From: Thamnidium elegans
Taxonomy: Eukaryota; Mucoromycota; Mucoromycetes; Mucorales; Mucoraceae
NCBI GenBank assembly: GCA_025201345.1
Contig: JAIXMG010000005.1
Location: 1,116,001 to 1,180,000 of the forward strand
DNA length: 64,000 bases
Reading direction: 5' to 3'
Program-made: the position numbers and the translations under genes
In this document: piece after piece, positions 31,986 through 43,116 of the stretch
Numbering within the stretch: position 1 is the stretch's first letter
Layout: each line of letters opens with the position of its first letter
The notes under the pieces: generated by a model
Database searches by the model: none
Seen by the model: the letters and a program-made list of their open reading frames with translations, nothing else
What the model was told of the DNA's origin: nothing

Positions 31986-33881
31986 TTAATCTTCAAACTT
32001 AAATTGAAAGTCATTATCATTTTTAAACTGTATATCTATGCTAAAGTTTTGTGTCTCTAAAAACATAGACTTTAAATCAACACAATTAATTTCTACAGAT
32101 AAAGAGGTACTGCAATTTAAAGATTCTTGGTAAATGGTTTTTGTAGACTTGTCGAATTCCATCCACGCTTTTCCTATATAGTAAACTGATTCGCCGTTTG
32201 ATTTTCGAATTCTTAAGTGAAATTGGTTACAGTCGCCGTAGATGCGGTTAAGAAATTCTATCGATAAAGAGTTTAAGGTTGTAAAGGGTAAATCAATTGA
32301 TATACTTTTGTTGGTTTGTAATATTTGACCGGCGGCCGAAACAAAGCAGGAATAACAAAAGACAAAGTCTGCCAAATGAGGAAGTCTTTGAGATAGTTGA
32401 GGTAAAATGCCAGGACAAACCAAACATTCGACAAGACGCAAAGTAGTAATTGAATTGCTGACAGCATAATCCAAGTTACAATCAATTAGATGTGCATCGC
32501 TTACGGTCAGTTCGGTTAATTCAGTACAATGGCTGAAGATATGATCTAGGAAATAACCACCGGCAATTAAATAAAGATCACTTTCTTCGTCACCGAAATG
32601 CGTAACAGGACTTATGGAAACAAGTAATCTTTTGACTTTATTACCCACCAATTCTATCAAATCCATGTGCGGTAATCTAGCAATCCCAACGATACTTGAA
32701 TTATATGTAGTCTTGGTTTCGTAGACAATTTTGATTATGTTTTCAGCAGATGAGATACCAATATAAGGTTCTATATCTATAAAATTATTACGACGTACAT
32801 ACATTATCCTCAACAGTCCTCCATAATCTTTGAATTCGGTAATCTGTATCAAATTTATGACAAATTCAGGCATATCTATGAGAAACAACGCGGATAGTTC
32901 GAACGTTTTGATATTTTTATAGATGTGCGAAATAAATTGGGACCAGGTATCATAGAGGATGCCGTATCCTTCTACTTGCATGCGGTCGAGAAAATTTATC
33001 TCTTCATCAAGGTCGCTTTCAAGATTAAAGTCGGATTCAATGGTTGGGTTTAGTATTAACTTGGTAAGTTTTGGGAATCCATGGATGAGTTGGTTGATAA
33101 GGTTGGGTGTGATGGTGACCATATTTGTTTTGATTGTTTTTATTCCCATCATTGGTTTTGGGAGTGGTAAACTGCTATCAGCACCTCGGTGAGAGTACAA
33201 AACACGTCTATCCGGATGGTTAATAATTGACAAAGACTCTAATTGTTTACAGTCTTGTATCAAGGGAGCAATTTTTGAAGCATTATAAACACCACCTACA
33301 TAAGCAGTCAAGCGTTTCAAACGAGGAAATTTATGCAAATTCAAAGCTACTTGATTATTCTGGAACGAAGGTTCGCTCTTTGGATAATCCCAAATTTGAA
33401 CTGAAGTTAAGGTACTGCATAATTCGATTGAAACATAACCGTATATTTTGATACCGGCGTCACGACAAAGGTCAGCCATTGGTATCTTTTCAACTTTGGT
33501 CAAGGTACCCTTCATACACTCTCGTAATAACTTTGCCCAAAATGATTCGTCTTTGGTATGAGCGCTTTCGATAGTAGTGATAGAAGGACAAGTCTTAAAG
33601 AATAAAGGAAAGAATTGTTCCATCCTGGGTGATTCAGTCAGTCGATTTTCAAACGAAACTTTTCGAACGGCGTTATTTAGGTGGTTTGTAGATATGGTGT
33701 TGAGCGCTGTATATGCGTCTACTATGTTTGAAAGGTGGAGTGAGGAGTAGAATAAGAGTTGTGATATTGGTTTCCAGGAACGACAGGTAAGCTGACACTC
33801 TAAAAGTCCATGAGAGTACGTAGCTTCTACCTCTTGCAGGATTTTCAGAAGAACTTCTTGAGGTAGATTGTCCCAACCCAT
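31986..33881 (-). CDS. F-box protein, probably with leucine-rich repeats
   Basis: Intronless gene for 631 aa. Residues 4-50 form an F-box (WDNLPQEVLLKILQEV ... CQLTCRSWKPISQLLFYSSL), the Skp1-binding module of SCF ubiquitin ligases. The rest has irregular leucine-rich patterns (for example FPRLKRLTAYVGG, CKQLESLSI, HCTELTELTVSDAHLIDC, SITTLRLVECLVC), as in fungal FBXL-type proteins where the repeat domain picks the substrate. Large, fast-evolving F-box/LRR families are typical of Mucoromycota. The target is unknown. The start is supported by an A run directly before ATG and by the F-box beginning at residue 4. Confidence 0.85.
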   Translation of the reverse strand: MGWDNLPQEVLLKILQEVEATYSHGLLECQLTCRSWKPISQLLFYSSLHLSNIVDAYTALNTISTNHLNNAVRKVSFENRLTESPRMEQFFPLFFKTCPSITTIESAHTKDESFWAKLLRECMKGTLTKVEKIPMADLCRDAGIKIYGYVSIELCSTLTSVQIWDYPKSEPSFQNNQVALNLHKFPRLKRLTAYVGGVYNASKIAPLIQDCKQLESLSIINHPDRRVLYSHRGADSSLPLPKPMMGIKTIKTNMVTITPNLINQLIHGFPKLTKLILNPTIESDFNLESDLDEEINFLDRMQVEGYGILYDTWSQFISHIYKNIKTFELSALFLIDMPEFVINLIQITEFKDYGGLLRIMYVRRNNFIDIEPYIGISSAENIIKIVYETKTTYNSSIVGIARLPHMDLIELVGNKVKRLLVSISPVTHFGDEESDLYLIAGGYFLDHIFSHCTELTELTVSDAHLIDCNLDYAVSNSITTLRLVECLVCPGILPQLSQRLPHLADFVFCYSCFVSAAGQILQTNKSISIDLPFTTLNSLSIEFLNRIYGDCNQFHLRIRKSNGESVYYIGKAWMEFDKSTKTIYQESLNCSTSLSVEINCVDLKSMFLETQNFSIDIQFKNDNDFQFKFED

Positions 33882-34960
33882 CTTGCAAAAAAAAAAAAAA
33901 AAAAATACACAGTAGAAAGAAAGAACAGAGAACGTGTATTTTTATTATAAATAAATAAGCGATGTGGCTTATTTAAAGTTGGTAAGATATATTACAAAAA
34001 ACGTGAATTATTTTACACCCTAAGTTTTCTTTAGATCAGAAATAGCTCTTGAAGAAAAATCAATCATCTTTCTTTACTCGTTTATTACCATCATCAATGC
34101 CTTTTTGTTGTTGGTATGGAGACCTTGAATATTATTGGTTAAATCCAAGTTTTTTTTAAAAAAAACTTGCTAACATTGTTTGAGTAACGTACCACCAGGG
34201 TCAAGAAGTATGTGGAATTCGCGAAAAAAGCATATATTGAAACGGTTGCCTAGATCTAGTTCCATTAATTGTATTAGGACGAGAATTCTCTTCTTTTTAT
34301 TTTAGTACTTGGATATAAATACAAGATATGTATATGTTTTTGTCGAGTTTATTATGGTTAAAAGCTTATCGGATACAGCAAATAAACAAAGTAACAACAT
34401 TAAAGGCCTTATTACAAACCTACAAAGAAAAAATTGAGCGTAATTTTCAGATAAACTATGTTAGAGCATACTATTTGATCAGAGTAATACGCACTGAATA
34501 TTGAGAAAAACAGTCTCAATGAGTAAATTACAATGAAGTTAGGAAACAGAATATGATTAGCTGCAGCTGTAGAGATTTTATTTTCAACAGAAATACATGT
34601 AAGCATATGTATTTACTCAATCATTTCTTCGAATAACGTGGAATAATATTTTGAAAGCCTATTTGCTACATATCGTACATATAGTGTTAACCCAAATAGA
34701 TTCAGTGATGAACAGTTAGCTGACGTTATCGACGCTATTTCTTCCACTCATTATAAACACAAATGAAAATGAAGCATGCAACAGCAGACTTGTGCTTCAA
34801 ACCTTTTTTTTTTTGTAATACTTTTTGTAGCCATAAGTAATCGGATAGCACGATTCCACGTCAGAGCTGAAGTTTAAAATAATATGATAATATTTTGTTT
34901 TTCTTTTCTCTCTCTCTTTTTTTTTTATATCTAAACCGTTACTTTTGTAGATTATCCGTC
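33882..34960. other. Intergenic region
   Basis: About 1.1 kb between the divergent F-box and SEC13 genes. No gene seen. A C/T-rich tract (34900-34930) lies just before SEC13. Confidence 0.5.
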
Positions 34961-36283
34961 ATGGTAAAGGGATTTTATGTTACAACTAAATAATTTGTCA
35001 CTTATTTTTTTTTTTTAATTAATAGTCTCAAAAAGATTTACAAACTATTGAAACTAACCATGAAGATATGATTGTAGGTCTTTTAAAAAAGCGCGTTTTT
35101 ACAAGAAAAAGTAGATGAAGATTAACTTGTGTTTTGTTTTAATAGCATGATGCTCAACTCGACTATTATTCTCGTCGTTTAGCAACTGCTTCATCTGACC
35201 ATACCATCAAGATTTTCAATGTAGATGGTGATAACCAAACATTGACTCATACCATTACAGAGTAAGTTTTTGAGAGAGAGAGACAGTAGAGAGTTATCAA
35301 GGGACTAAACGTTCAAAATAAATAAATAATAGTAACACAGCTCCTGTTTGGCAAGTTGCTTGGGCTCATCCTAAATTTGGTACCATCTTGGCTTCTTGTT
35401 CTTACGATGGTCGTGTTCTTATTTTTAAGGAACAAAACGGTAGTTGGACAAAAATTCATGAAAGTAACAAACATACTGCTTCAGGTATATATATATATAT
35501 ATATATTTTTTTTTTTTTGGTTTTTATATATGTGGAGTAACTTGTCTATTCATTTAGTTAACTCTGTTGCATGGGCACCTCATGAACTTGGAGCTATCTT
35601 AGCATGTGCTTCTTCTGACGGAAAAATTTCTATTCTTGAATATAAAGGTAAATATATTTTGTATGCGTTTTTTAGAATGAAAAAACTAAATGAAAAAAAA
35701 AAGATGATGGATCTTGGGAAACTCAATTGATCGATGCACATGGTATTGGTTGTAATGCAGTTACATGGGCACCTGCAGCCATTCCTGGTAGTTTAGTTCA
35801 AACAAACGGCGGAAATCCTAATGTTAATGTTATAAAGAAGGTAGTTTCTGCTGGTTGTGATAATTTAATCAAGATTTGGGGTTACAAGTAAGTTTTAACA
35901 AATAAGAGAAAAATGATGAACGACTAAATACATCCTTTTTATATAGAGATGATACTAAATCTTGGCAAGAAGAGGAAACTTTAGACGGACATTCTGATTG
36001 GGTCCGTGATGTTGCTTGGGCACCTAACGCAGGACTTCCCAAGAGTTATTTAGCTAGTTGTTCTCAAGATAAATCGGTCTTAATTTGGACACAAGAACAT
36101 CCTAAGGCAGAATGGACTCATAAAACTTTAGGCGATAAATTCCCTGATGTTGTTTGGCGTGTAAGTTGGTCATTGTCTGGTAATGTTTTGGCTGTTTCTT
36201 GTGGTGATAATAAGGTTACTTTGTGGAAGGAATCTTCAAAGGGTGATTGGGAACTTCTTGAAACTCTGGAAGAAAGTGCTTAA
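34961..36283 (+). CDS. SEC13: Protein transport protein SEC13
   Basis: WD40 protein of the COPII outer coat (with SEC31) and of the nuclear pore Y complex. Seven coding exons: 34961-34963, 35026-35073, 35146-35261, 35333-35484, 35558-35647, 35704-35887 and 35947-36283, giving 309 aa, close to the usual 300. The first coding exon is only the ATG, followed by GTAAAGGG. Family blocks are plain: [81 protein letters not shown] and [15 protein letters not shown]. Six WD repeats fit the open six-bladed propeller. Stops 84 bases from the convergent aftiphilin-like gene. Confidence 0.95.
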
Positions 36284-36367
36284 TAAATATTTTTTTTTAT
36301 TTTTTATTTTTGTTTCTACTATCTATATTATCCATCTTTTTTTTTTTTTTTTTACTCCAATATATTA

Positions 36368-38459
36368 TTAAAATGTCCAATCTCCCCAATCGTCTTCTTC
36401 TGTTTGATCATTTACTGCTGGCACATCAAACATAGATGCCAATTTGGAATTATAATCAACAATAGTAGGTGATATCTTTGTAGGTGATAACATCATGCCT
36501 GATGATGGGTTTAGTATAACAGGTTTAGGTTTAATATTAGAAGCAGACATTTGCATAACTGAATTCAATTCAAACGGATCATCTTCATTCTCTGCTTTTT
36601 TGACAGATGAGGGCGGGTTCTTACCGTTATTAGAAGTAAAGAAATCACCAAATGGATCTTGAGTTGTTTCTTTTTGAGCTGTGAAACTACCAAAGTCACC
36701 AAAATCATCATCAGCTGCTGGTATAAAAGACGCTACATTTGTTGTTACTACAGTTGTAGCAGCAGCAGAAACAGGGCTATACATTGTAGGTGATAAAGGA
36801 GTGCTGCTAAAAGTCGGAATCAATGGTTTAAAACTAGTATTGAATTCAGAAGTTATTGGAGAATTTAAAATACTATCAGGGTCAACATTTAAATCAAATA
36901 AATCCATTTTTTGTGGGTTAGTATGGAATGAAGTAGGACGAGGTTTGATTGTAGATGATAAAATGGTAGGCGAGGGCGGAGAAGAAGAGGTATCAAGGAT
37001 AGGCGATGGACTAAACCTACTTGAAAAGGCAACCGTATTGGATCGTTTTATATTGGAAGGCGCAGACTTGAGTTTATGAGATGTTTTTGTTTGTATGTTC
37101 ATGTGATTAAAAGCACCTGCAAATGATGTGTTATCATTATCGGTATTACTGCTTCGTCGAGGCTTGTTATCTGAAAGTGATAGAAGGGAAGAGGGCGGCG
37201 GTAAAGAATGTTCACAACTTGTTCTCTCTTTAGGTAAGGTAGAATGAAACGAACTATTACTACTAGGTGATATTGGCGAAGTAGGTGATCTAGGTAAATT
37301 GCTTTTAGACAAGTGCGGTAAGTACCTAGAAAGAGATGATAGTCCAAATACGGAGGATCTCTTTTCAGATGTTGGAGTTTGCTAAAACAAATAAAGTAAG
37401 GTCTTTGTGCAGCGCAGTTTTTATTTTTACTTACGTTACTATACTCGATAGGAGGAGAAGGTTGATAGTTGGTGATAAGATCATTATTTGACCAACTGGT
37501 ATCAATAGGATCAGGTTTATTATCCGTAGTGTTTACGATAGAAGGCAGTTTCTAATAATTAAAGGATTTCAGTGTGACAAAAATAAGATACTAAATTAAA
37601 AATACATACTGTAGATCTTTGGCAAGATAGAGCATTTAAATGAAGCTTTTCAATTTCAGACAGGTACCATCTAACTTTAGGAATTCCTGTATCATTATCC
37701 ATATGTCTTGTAACTGAATCCCACGTAAGACGAGAGTGTAATGACCTATAGATTATTTTATTTGTAAATGATGTAATGGTCCTTTTTTTCTTTTCTTTTC
37801 TGAAACTTACTCTGGTGCTTCTTCTAATACATAATGTCGAATACTCTTTGATGCACTTTGTGTGAAATTCTCTGAAGGTTGATATTTATATAGTTGGTTT
37901 AATAAGTTTGTCCATATTTCAAGTGCCTCTTCGAGAGTATTAAAGACGGGTGTGTTCTACAAAACAAAATGGCCCAAGTTAATTTACGAGGTAATTTCCC
38001 TCTTTTACAAAGTTTTTAACTTACATCCATAACCATGTGCTCTTTTTGTTCGGGCTCAATCATAATAGGCAGTGTATTAAAATCGCCATCATCAAAACAC
38101 TCGTCATCAAAACTACCAAAGCCATCATTGTCCTGGTCGCTATCAAAATTTCCGAACTCATCATCATCCACTTCTCGGTCAAACTCCCCAAAATCCTCTT
38201 CGGTTGGTGTGACACAGGTGTGAAGATCGTTTGTGGTTAAAGGGCTTGATGATGAATTAATATCATTATTAATTAGTCTGTGGTCGTTGTCGATCACAGC
38301 ATCATTGGGTATATCTGAGTCTAAAGCGGCATCCTTAGAGACAACTTTTTCGTTGTCAAGGTCCATAAACTGATGAGTAGATTCCGGTTGTAATCTCGTA
38401 CTTGGAGAGTTTGGTATAGTGGTCTCTGCTATAGAGTCGTTTTCCTTTAAATAGTCCAT
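36368..38459 (-). CDS. Aftiphilin-like clathrin-adaptor accessory protein
   Basis: Five exons: 38025-38459, 37811-37956, 37610-37745, 37435-37551 and 36368-37381, giving 615 aa. Acidic phenylalanine motifs of the aftiphilin type recur: EEDFGEFD, DDEFGNFD and DGFGSFDD near residues 95-125, and DDDFGDFGSF, DPFGDFF and DDWGDWTF near the C-terminus; such motifs bind AP-1/AP-2/GGA ear domains. Between them, about residues 150-240, is an ordered helical segment (LEEALEIWTNLLNQLYKYQP, then LTWDSVTRHMDND, VRWYLSEIEKLHLNALS) that may match the clathrin-binding box region. The remainder is Ser/Pro-rich. A role in clathrin-coated vesicle traffic at the trans-Golgi network is inferred. Confidence 0.65.
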
Positions 38460-38788
38460 ACGTTTATTTTCATGTATATGTGTATACTGTATGTATATTT
38501 TCCCTTAAATAGAACAAGAGCTAAACAAAAAGAGAGAGTAAGTACACTTTAAACCAGCCCAAATACAAAAAACATTTTTTTTTCAATCCCTTGAACGGAA
38601 TTCTAATCGGTGTAACTATTGCACAACTTTAAAACTAGTCAATAGGGTTAGTTTTGACCCTATAAATATCTTTGATGTCATTTTCTCTTTTTCTTTTCTT
38701 TTTTTTTTTTTCTTTTTTTCAATTTTTAAATAAGCCCTTTTTTTTTTGTATATCTTTTTTCTCTCTCTTTTTTGATTAAACTGCAAAT
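38460..38788. promoter_or_regulatory. Divergent promoter region
   Basis: The 329 bases between the start codons of the aftiphilin-like and fucosyltransferase-like genes. The side nearest the latter (38680-38775) is almost pure C/T, the recurring leader type in this window; a TATAAATA lies at 38660-38667. Confidence 0.4.
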
Positions 38789-40699
38789 ATGGCACTTGAT
38801 GTTGCTTATCAAAGGGTTCAACCTCAAACTGACCTTAAAGGAAGTTTACTATTCAAGTATAGATTAGCTAAAGGGTTAACTATGGTGAGTTTATTTGCCA
38901 TAGTACTTATGGCTGCTAGCTCTATATTTTATCCCAGTAAGTTTCGCTACGAAAAAAAAAAACTTCCCAGAAAAGTATGAAAAAAAAACTTATTCTTTTT
39001 ATGTTAGACTTTATGTATTCGACAGATAGTAATAATGGAGGTGATACAGCCAGTAATGAGTTCTCAGATGGTACAAACCAGCCCAGTCAAAATAATCAAA
39101 ATGGTGGTTGTCACTTGCCGGCCACAATGAAGATGCCTACCAGTCCCGATGGATCCTACACACCACCAGCCCCTCACCGCAGTTTAGTAAGAGCTGTAAA
39201 CTTTGCTTCACCTGAAGAGTACCAAAACTACTGTGAACAGTACGATGCAGAGGTCGGCGGGTATACTGATGTATGGAAATATAATGAAAATGGCGAATGT
39301 GGTAATTGGCAGGAAAAGTATATTAAGTTACATAAAGAGAACATGGATGTCATGGAAAAGTATAAAAACGGTGATTTTCCTTCCGATATTGATGTGGCTG
39401 AAAGACCTAAATTTATTTCTTATCTTTGTAAAGAGGTGCCCAAAGATAGTAATAGAGGTTGTGGCGGTTTAGCAGATAGAATGGGTGGTAATTTTTTTTT
39501 TAAATTAGTACCCTTAATTACTTTATTTATTTAATCCCTTTTTTTGTTTATTTATTGTAGGTATGATTTCTACCATGTTTTATGCTTTACTTACTGATCG
39601 GGCATATTTACTCAACTGGGCTGAGATGAATCCTTTACCTCTCGAAGCAGTTTTGGAACGCCCTCATGTCGAATGGTCTCATGACCCCGAGGAAATGGAA
39701 GCTTTATTCACAGACGAAAGTAACGAGTTACTTGGATACCAGAAAGTAGATACATTAAATAAGAAAGCCAAGATTTTAAAGCAGATCATTTTCCCTGATG
39801 GTGGAGAGCACACTGAATGGAAAGATTTGTGGAACGGAACAGTAAAGTGTTTGTTTACACATACAATTTTTTTTTCTTTTACTAATTTGGTTATTTATAT
39901 AGTATGTAGAGGTTCGTTCAAACCGTGGATATATCCTTCGTACCTTCGAAGTTTCAAAGAAATACACAAAGATTTTAAACAATATGGGACTTACCAAGGA
40001 AAATACTTTTAGATGTCTCACGAATTTCTTGTTCCGACCTACGATTGGCGCTAGACGCTTCTTGAACGCTTATAAGCAATTGTTTGCTATGGAAAGTGTG
40101 TTATCGATTGGTATTCAAATCCGTACAGATGATAACGCGCTTGCCAACCCTCAATTCGATGTAAACAATTTGGAGAAATGGGGTCATTTCGTTAAATGTG
40201 CTGCTGATCTTGCTGCGTTTAAAAAGAGAGATCATCATAACCGTATTGTCTTCTTCCTCGTTACGGATTCTGCTCATTTACGCGACGAGTTTATCTCGAT
40301 GAACTCTAACAGAGAGTTGGCAGCCAAGTACATTAACGAGGATATTTTGGATATCTCGAATATGGTCATCACAGGTTTACCTATTGAACATATCGAGCCT
40401 GATCAGATTGCCAAGTATATTGATGTCAAGGAACACAAGGAGGTCAATTTAGCTAGAATGACACCGGGTGTAAACAGTGCCTTTATGGAAAACTGGTTAT
40501 TGGGAGAAACTCAGTACCGTGTTATCAGTATTCAAGGGTATGGTAAAATGGCCGCGTTTTATTCTGGGGATGATAAGACTTCTATCTCCATGCCTAAACC
40601 TGCTAAGGTAGATGGCGTCCTTGTCAATCCTAATATTTCTTGTTCAACTGATGCATCTTTTACTACCTTTGAATGGCTCAGTAACACTTGGAGTTTAGG

Positions 40700-40703
<4 letters not shown>
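38789..40703 (+). CDS. GT37-like fucosyltransferase, type II membrane protein
   Basis: Four exons, 38789-38936, 39008-39487, 39561-39841 and 39903-40703, give 569 aa. Residues about 28-48 form a signal anchor (LTMVSLFAIVLMAASSIFY), followed by a Ser/Asn/Gln stem. The catalytic domain has CGGLADRMGGMISTMFYALL then TDRAYLLNW, the counterpart of the plant xyloglucan fucosyltransferase block LGNR...YALLTxRxLL, and SVLSIGIQIRTDDN, a basic motif used to bind the GDP-fucose donor in fucosyltransferases. Mucoromycota walls contain fucose, so Golgi fucosylation of a wall polysaccharide or glycoprotein is plausible but inferred. An acceptor 18 bases further on (exon 2 from 39026) would also keep frame. 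Confidence 0.7.
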
Positions 40704-40737
<34 letters not shown>

Positions 40738-41077
40738 TGTAATTATAATCGTATTTTATCTTCAGTCAGCGAAAAAAATTTATAAATATTCTAAATAAAT
40801 GGGAAATCCCTAGTACATCTCTAGCGTAATTTCTTTTTTCACAGTATCATAGGGAAGCCCTTTTTGAAATATTCAGACATTTAATTATATATATATATAT
40901 AAAAAAGAAAAGAATGGAATAAATAGGCTAATTTAATCATGATAAAAAGGAGGTTTATTTAATTATGACAAAAAGAAGAATTTATTTAATCATACTTATA
41001 CGTTAAAACTCACTCATTTGAAAAATAAGAAATGGGTGTGGGCGACGTTTAATGATTCTCTTTTAAGATTGCAAAAG

Positions 41078-41489
41078 AAATGAAGGATATGCTTTGGTCT
41101 TTGATGAAGTTTTCTGTCTTTGCTCCTGAAAAAAATCAAAAAGCTTGTCTCGATTGGTTAAATTCAAGACCTATTTCGACATCTGTGGCACGAAACTTGG
41201 ATATGTTGCTAGAATCACTCGTTCTGAAGAATTTGCCGTCCCAAGCGCTTTAAATGATATTGAAACTTTGCTGGAAACTCTGTCAGCTATGCTATTAATA
41301 TATTCAATTATCGAGTCAAATATTACCATTATAAATGAAGTTGAACAGACAGATCTCAGATCGAAACTCAAAAGACCATACGCTTGCATCAGCAATAGCT
41401 TACAAACAGCAATAAAAAAGAACACAAGTGCTATCACGCCCGAAGACGATACAAACTCACGCTTCAAATCTATTTTCCCAAAGAAGTAA
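41078..41489 (+). pseudogene. Possible coding relic
   Basis: Two overlapping plus-strand frames carry protein-like sequence. One starts at ATG 41078 (MKDMLWSLMKFSVFAPEKNQ) and runs 57 codons. The other, open from about 41130 to TAA at 41487-41489, reads LVKFKTYFDICGTKLGYVAR and then SEEFAVPSALNDIETLLETL, with a stop just upstream. The pattern fits a decayed gene or element, but neither frame matches a family I know. Chance cannot be excluded. Confidence 0.25.
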
Positions 41490-42162
41490 TAAGAAGTTAC
41501 AGATATATTATTTTATGTTATACATTGTGCATCATATATCATATTGTAGATATACAAGCTAAACATCTTATCTTTGATCATTATTATTTTATCAATGTTC
41601 TTTAATATTCATATTCTACTTGACCATATAAATATCGAATTAATTATATAAATAAGCTTTCCTTCAAGTAATTTATTTTATTCTTAATTTTTGGATTGTC
41701 TTGACAGATAAATAAGAAATAGGGAAGAACACTATCGAATTCGATTATAATATATATATTATTTGTAACATATTGGATTACACAGGAATAAATCCGTAAA
41801 TAATACTAGGAAAACTTCAAAAAAAAAAAAAAAAAAAAAAAAACTAGTAGAGGAACCAAGGACACCGCAGACTTATTACCAAAGATTATTTGGAGATATA
41901 TCAGATACAGTTTTTGTAAGACGATCATTTTTTTCGCTTTAGAAATGGCTGAGCTCTACCATTTTCATTGTAGTTATTGACCTTTAATACACCTCAAGTA
42001 ATGTATTCAAAATTTAATGGCCTGCTAAAGCCTCACCTATAGTTCACACTTCATCAATTTTATGCATCAGTTTCTTATGATTTCATAAGCCATGGTTCTT
42101 ATTTGAAGCGATATCTGACATTTTAACCAGATATTCAAATATCCATTTCCAAAACGGATTTC

Positions 42163-42243
42163 TTAGGGGATGTACAATTTTTTCCTTGGGGGAAATACAG
42201 TACCCGATCTATTCGGAACCTGAAAAATTGTACATCCCCTTAG
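42163..42243. repeat. Hairpin with 20-base inverted arms
   Basis: TTAGGGGATGTACAATTTTT at 42163-42182 and AAAAATTGTACATCCCCTTA at about 42223-42242 are inverted copies with one or no mismatch; the loop is about 40 bases. Further TGTACAT words occur just downstream (42264 and 42303). It resembles the 21551 hairpin in the CTTAGGG outer edge. Confidence 0.75.
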
Positions 42244-43116
42244 GCTTGAGAATCCCATAGCCTGTACATCGCATAGTAATAACTTGTAAATCCTAAGATA
42301 ACTTGTACATTTTGAAGTCTATAGATTCAATAATGAACAGAAGTTCCATAATCAAGTCTCTCCATATACTTTTAACTCCCATAAAACGACTTGTAAAAGT
42401 TTTAAGAATCCCACGAAGCTGTATACTATTGTATTGCCACCACCACCGAATTTTTTTTTATAGAGAAGCAGTTTTTTTTTTATGATAGGCAGAGATAAAT
42501 GCATTTACTTCTGATAACGGCAGGTAACACACTTACCTGGTAATATCTAGATTTCATGGAAAAACCTGATAAATCTATAATTTTGATGATAGAAAGAGTA
42601 CTTCACGTGTAAAAAGAAAAGTTACTCGAATGATATTGCAAGTATATATAAACACTTTAAATGATTTATATTAAATTTATTATGTCAGTGACCGAGGTAT
42701 ACGTTGACATAAAAAAATTTATAGCTCGTATTCATTAGACCGTATATCTCGTTTTAGATTCGAGTACCTACACTATTAATAAAACCTTAGGCTAAAAACG
42801 CATATTTATAATGTCGCACATCAAATAAAAAACACTTGGAGGGGTTTTTTTTAATTGAATATAATTCTAGACTTTTTTGTCTATTGTTTTTGTATGACCA
42901 ATGATAATGACAAATGGCAATGTATTTTTATTAATTATGAAATAATGGCCGTTTTTTAAACGAGATGTTTTTTTTTGGGTAGTGGATAAGTGTAATAAAG
43001 AGAGAGAGAGAGAGAAAGAGAGGATATATAGTGAGAGAGAGAGAAAAGGAAAAAAGCAAAAAATCTATTAAGTGTTGTGTATGAGAGAAAGGAAAAAAAA
43101 GAAAGAAAGAAGAAGC

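Larger units (their letters stand above)
40704..43116. other. Gene-poor region
   Basis: About 2.4 kb without a confident gene. A 33-base A run follows the fucosyltransferase stop. A possible coding relic is at 41078-41489 and a hairpin at 42163-42243, both listed separately. The last 120 bases are a purine-only GA-rich tract just downstream of the KIN1 stop. Confidence 0.5.
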
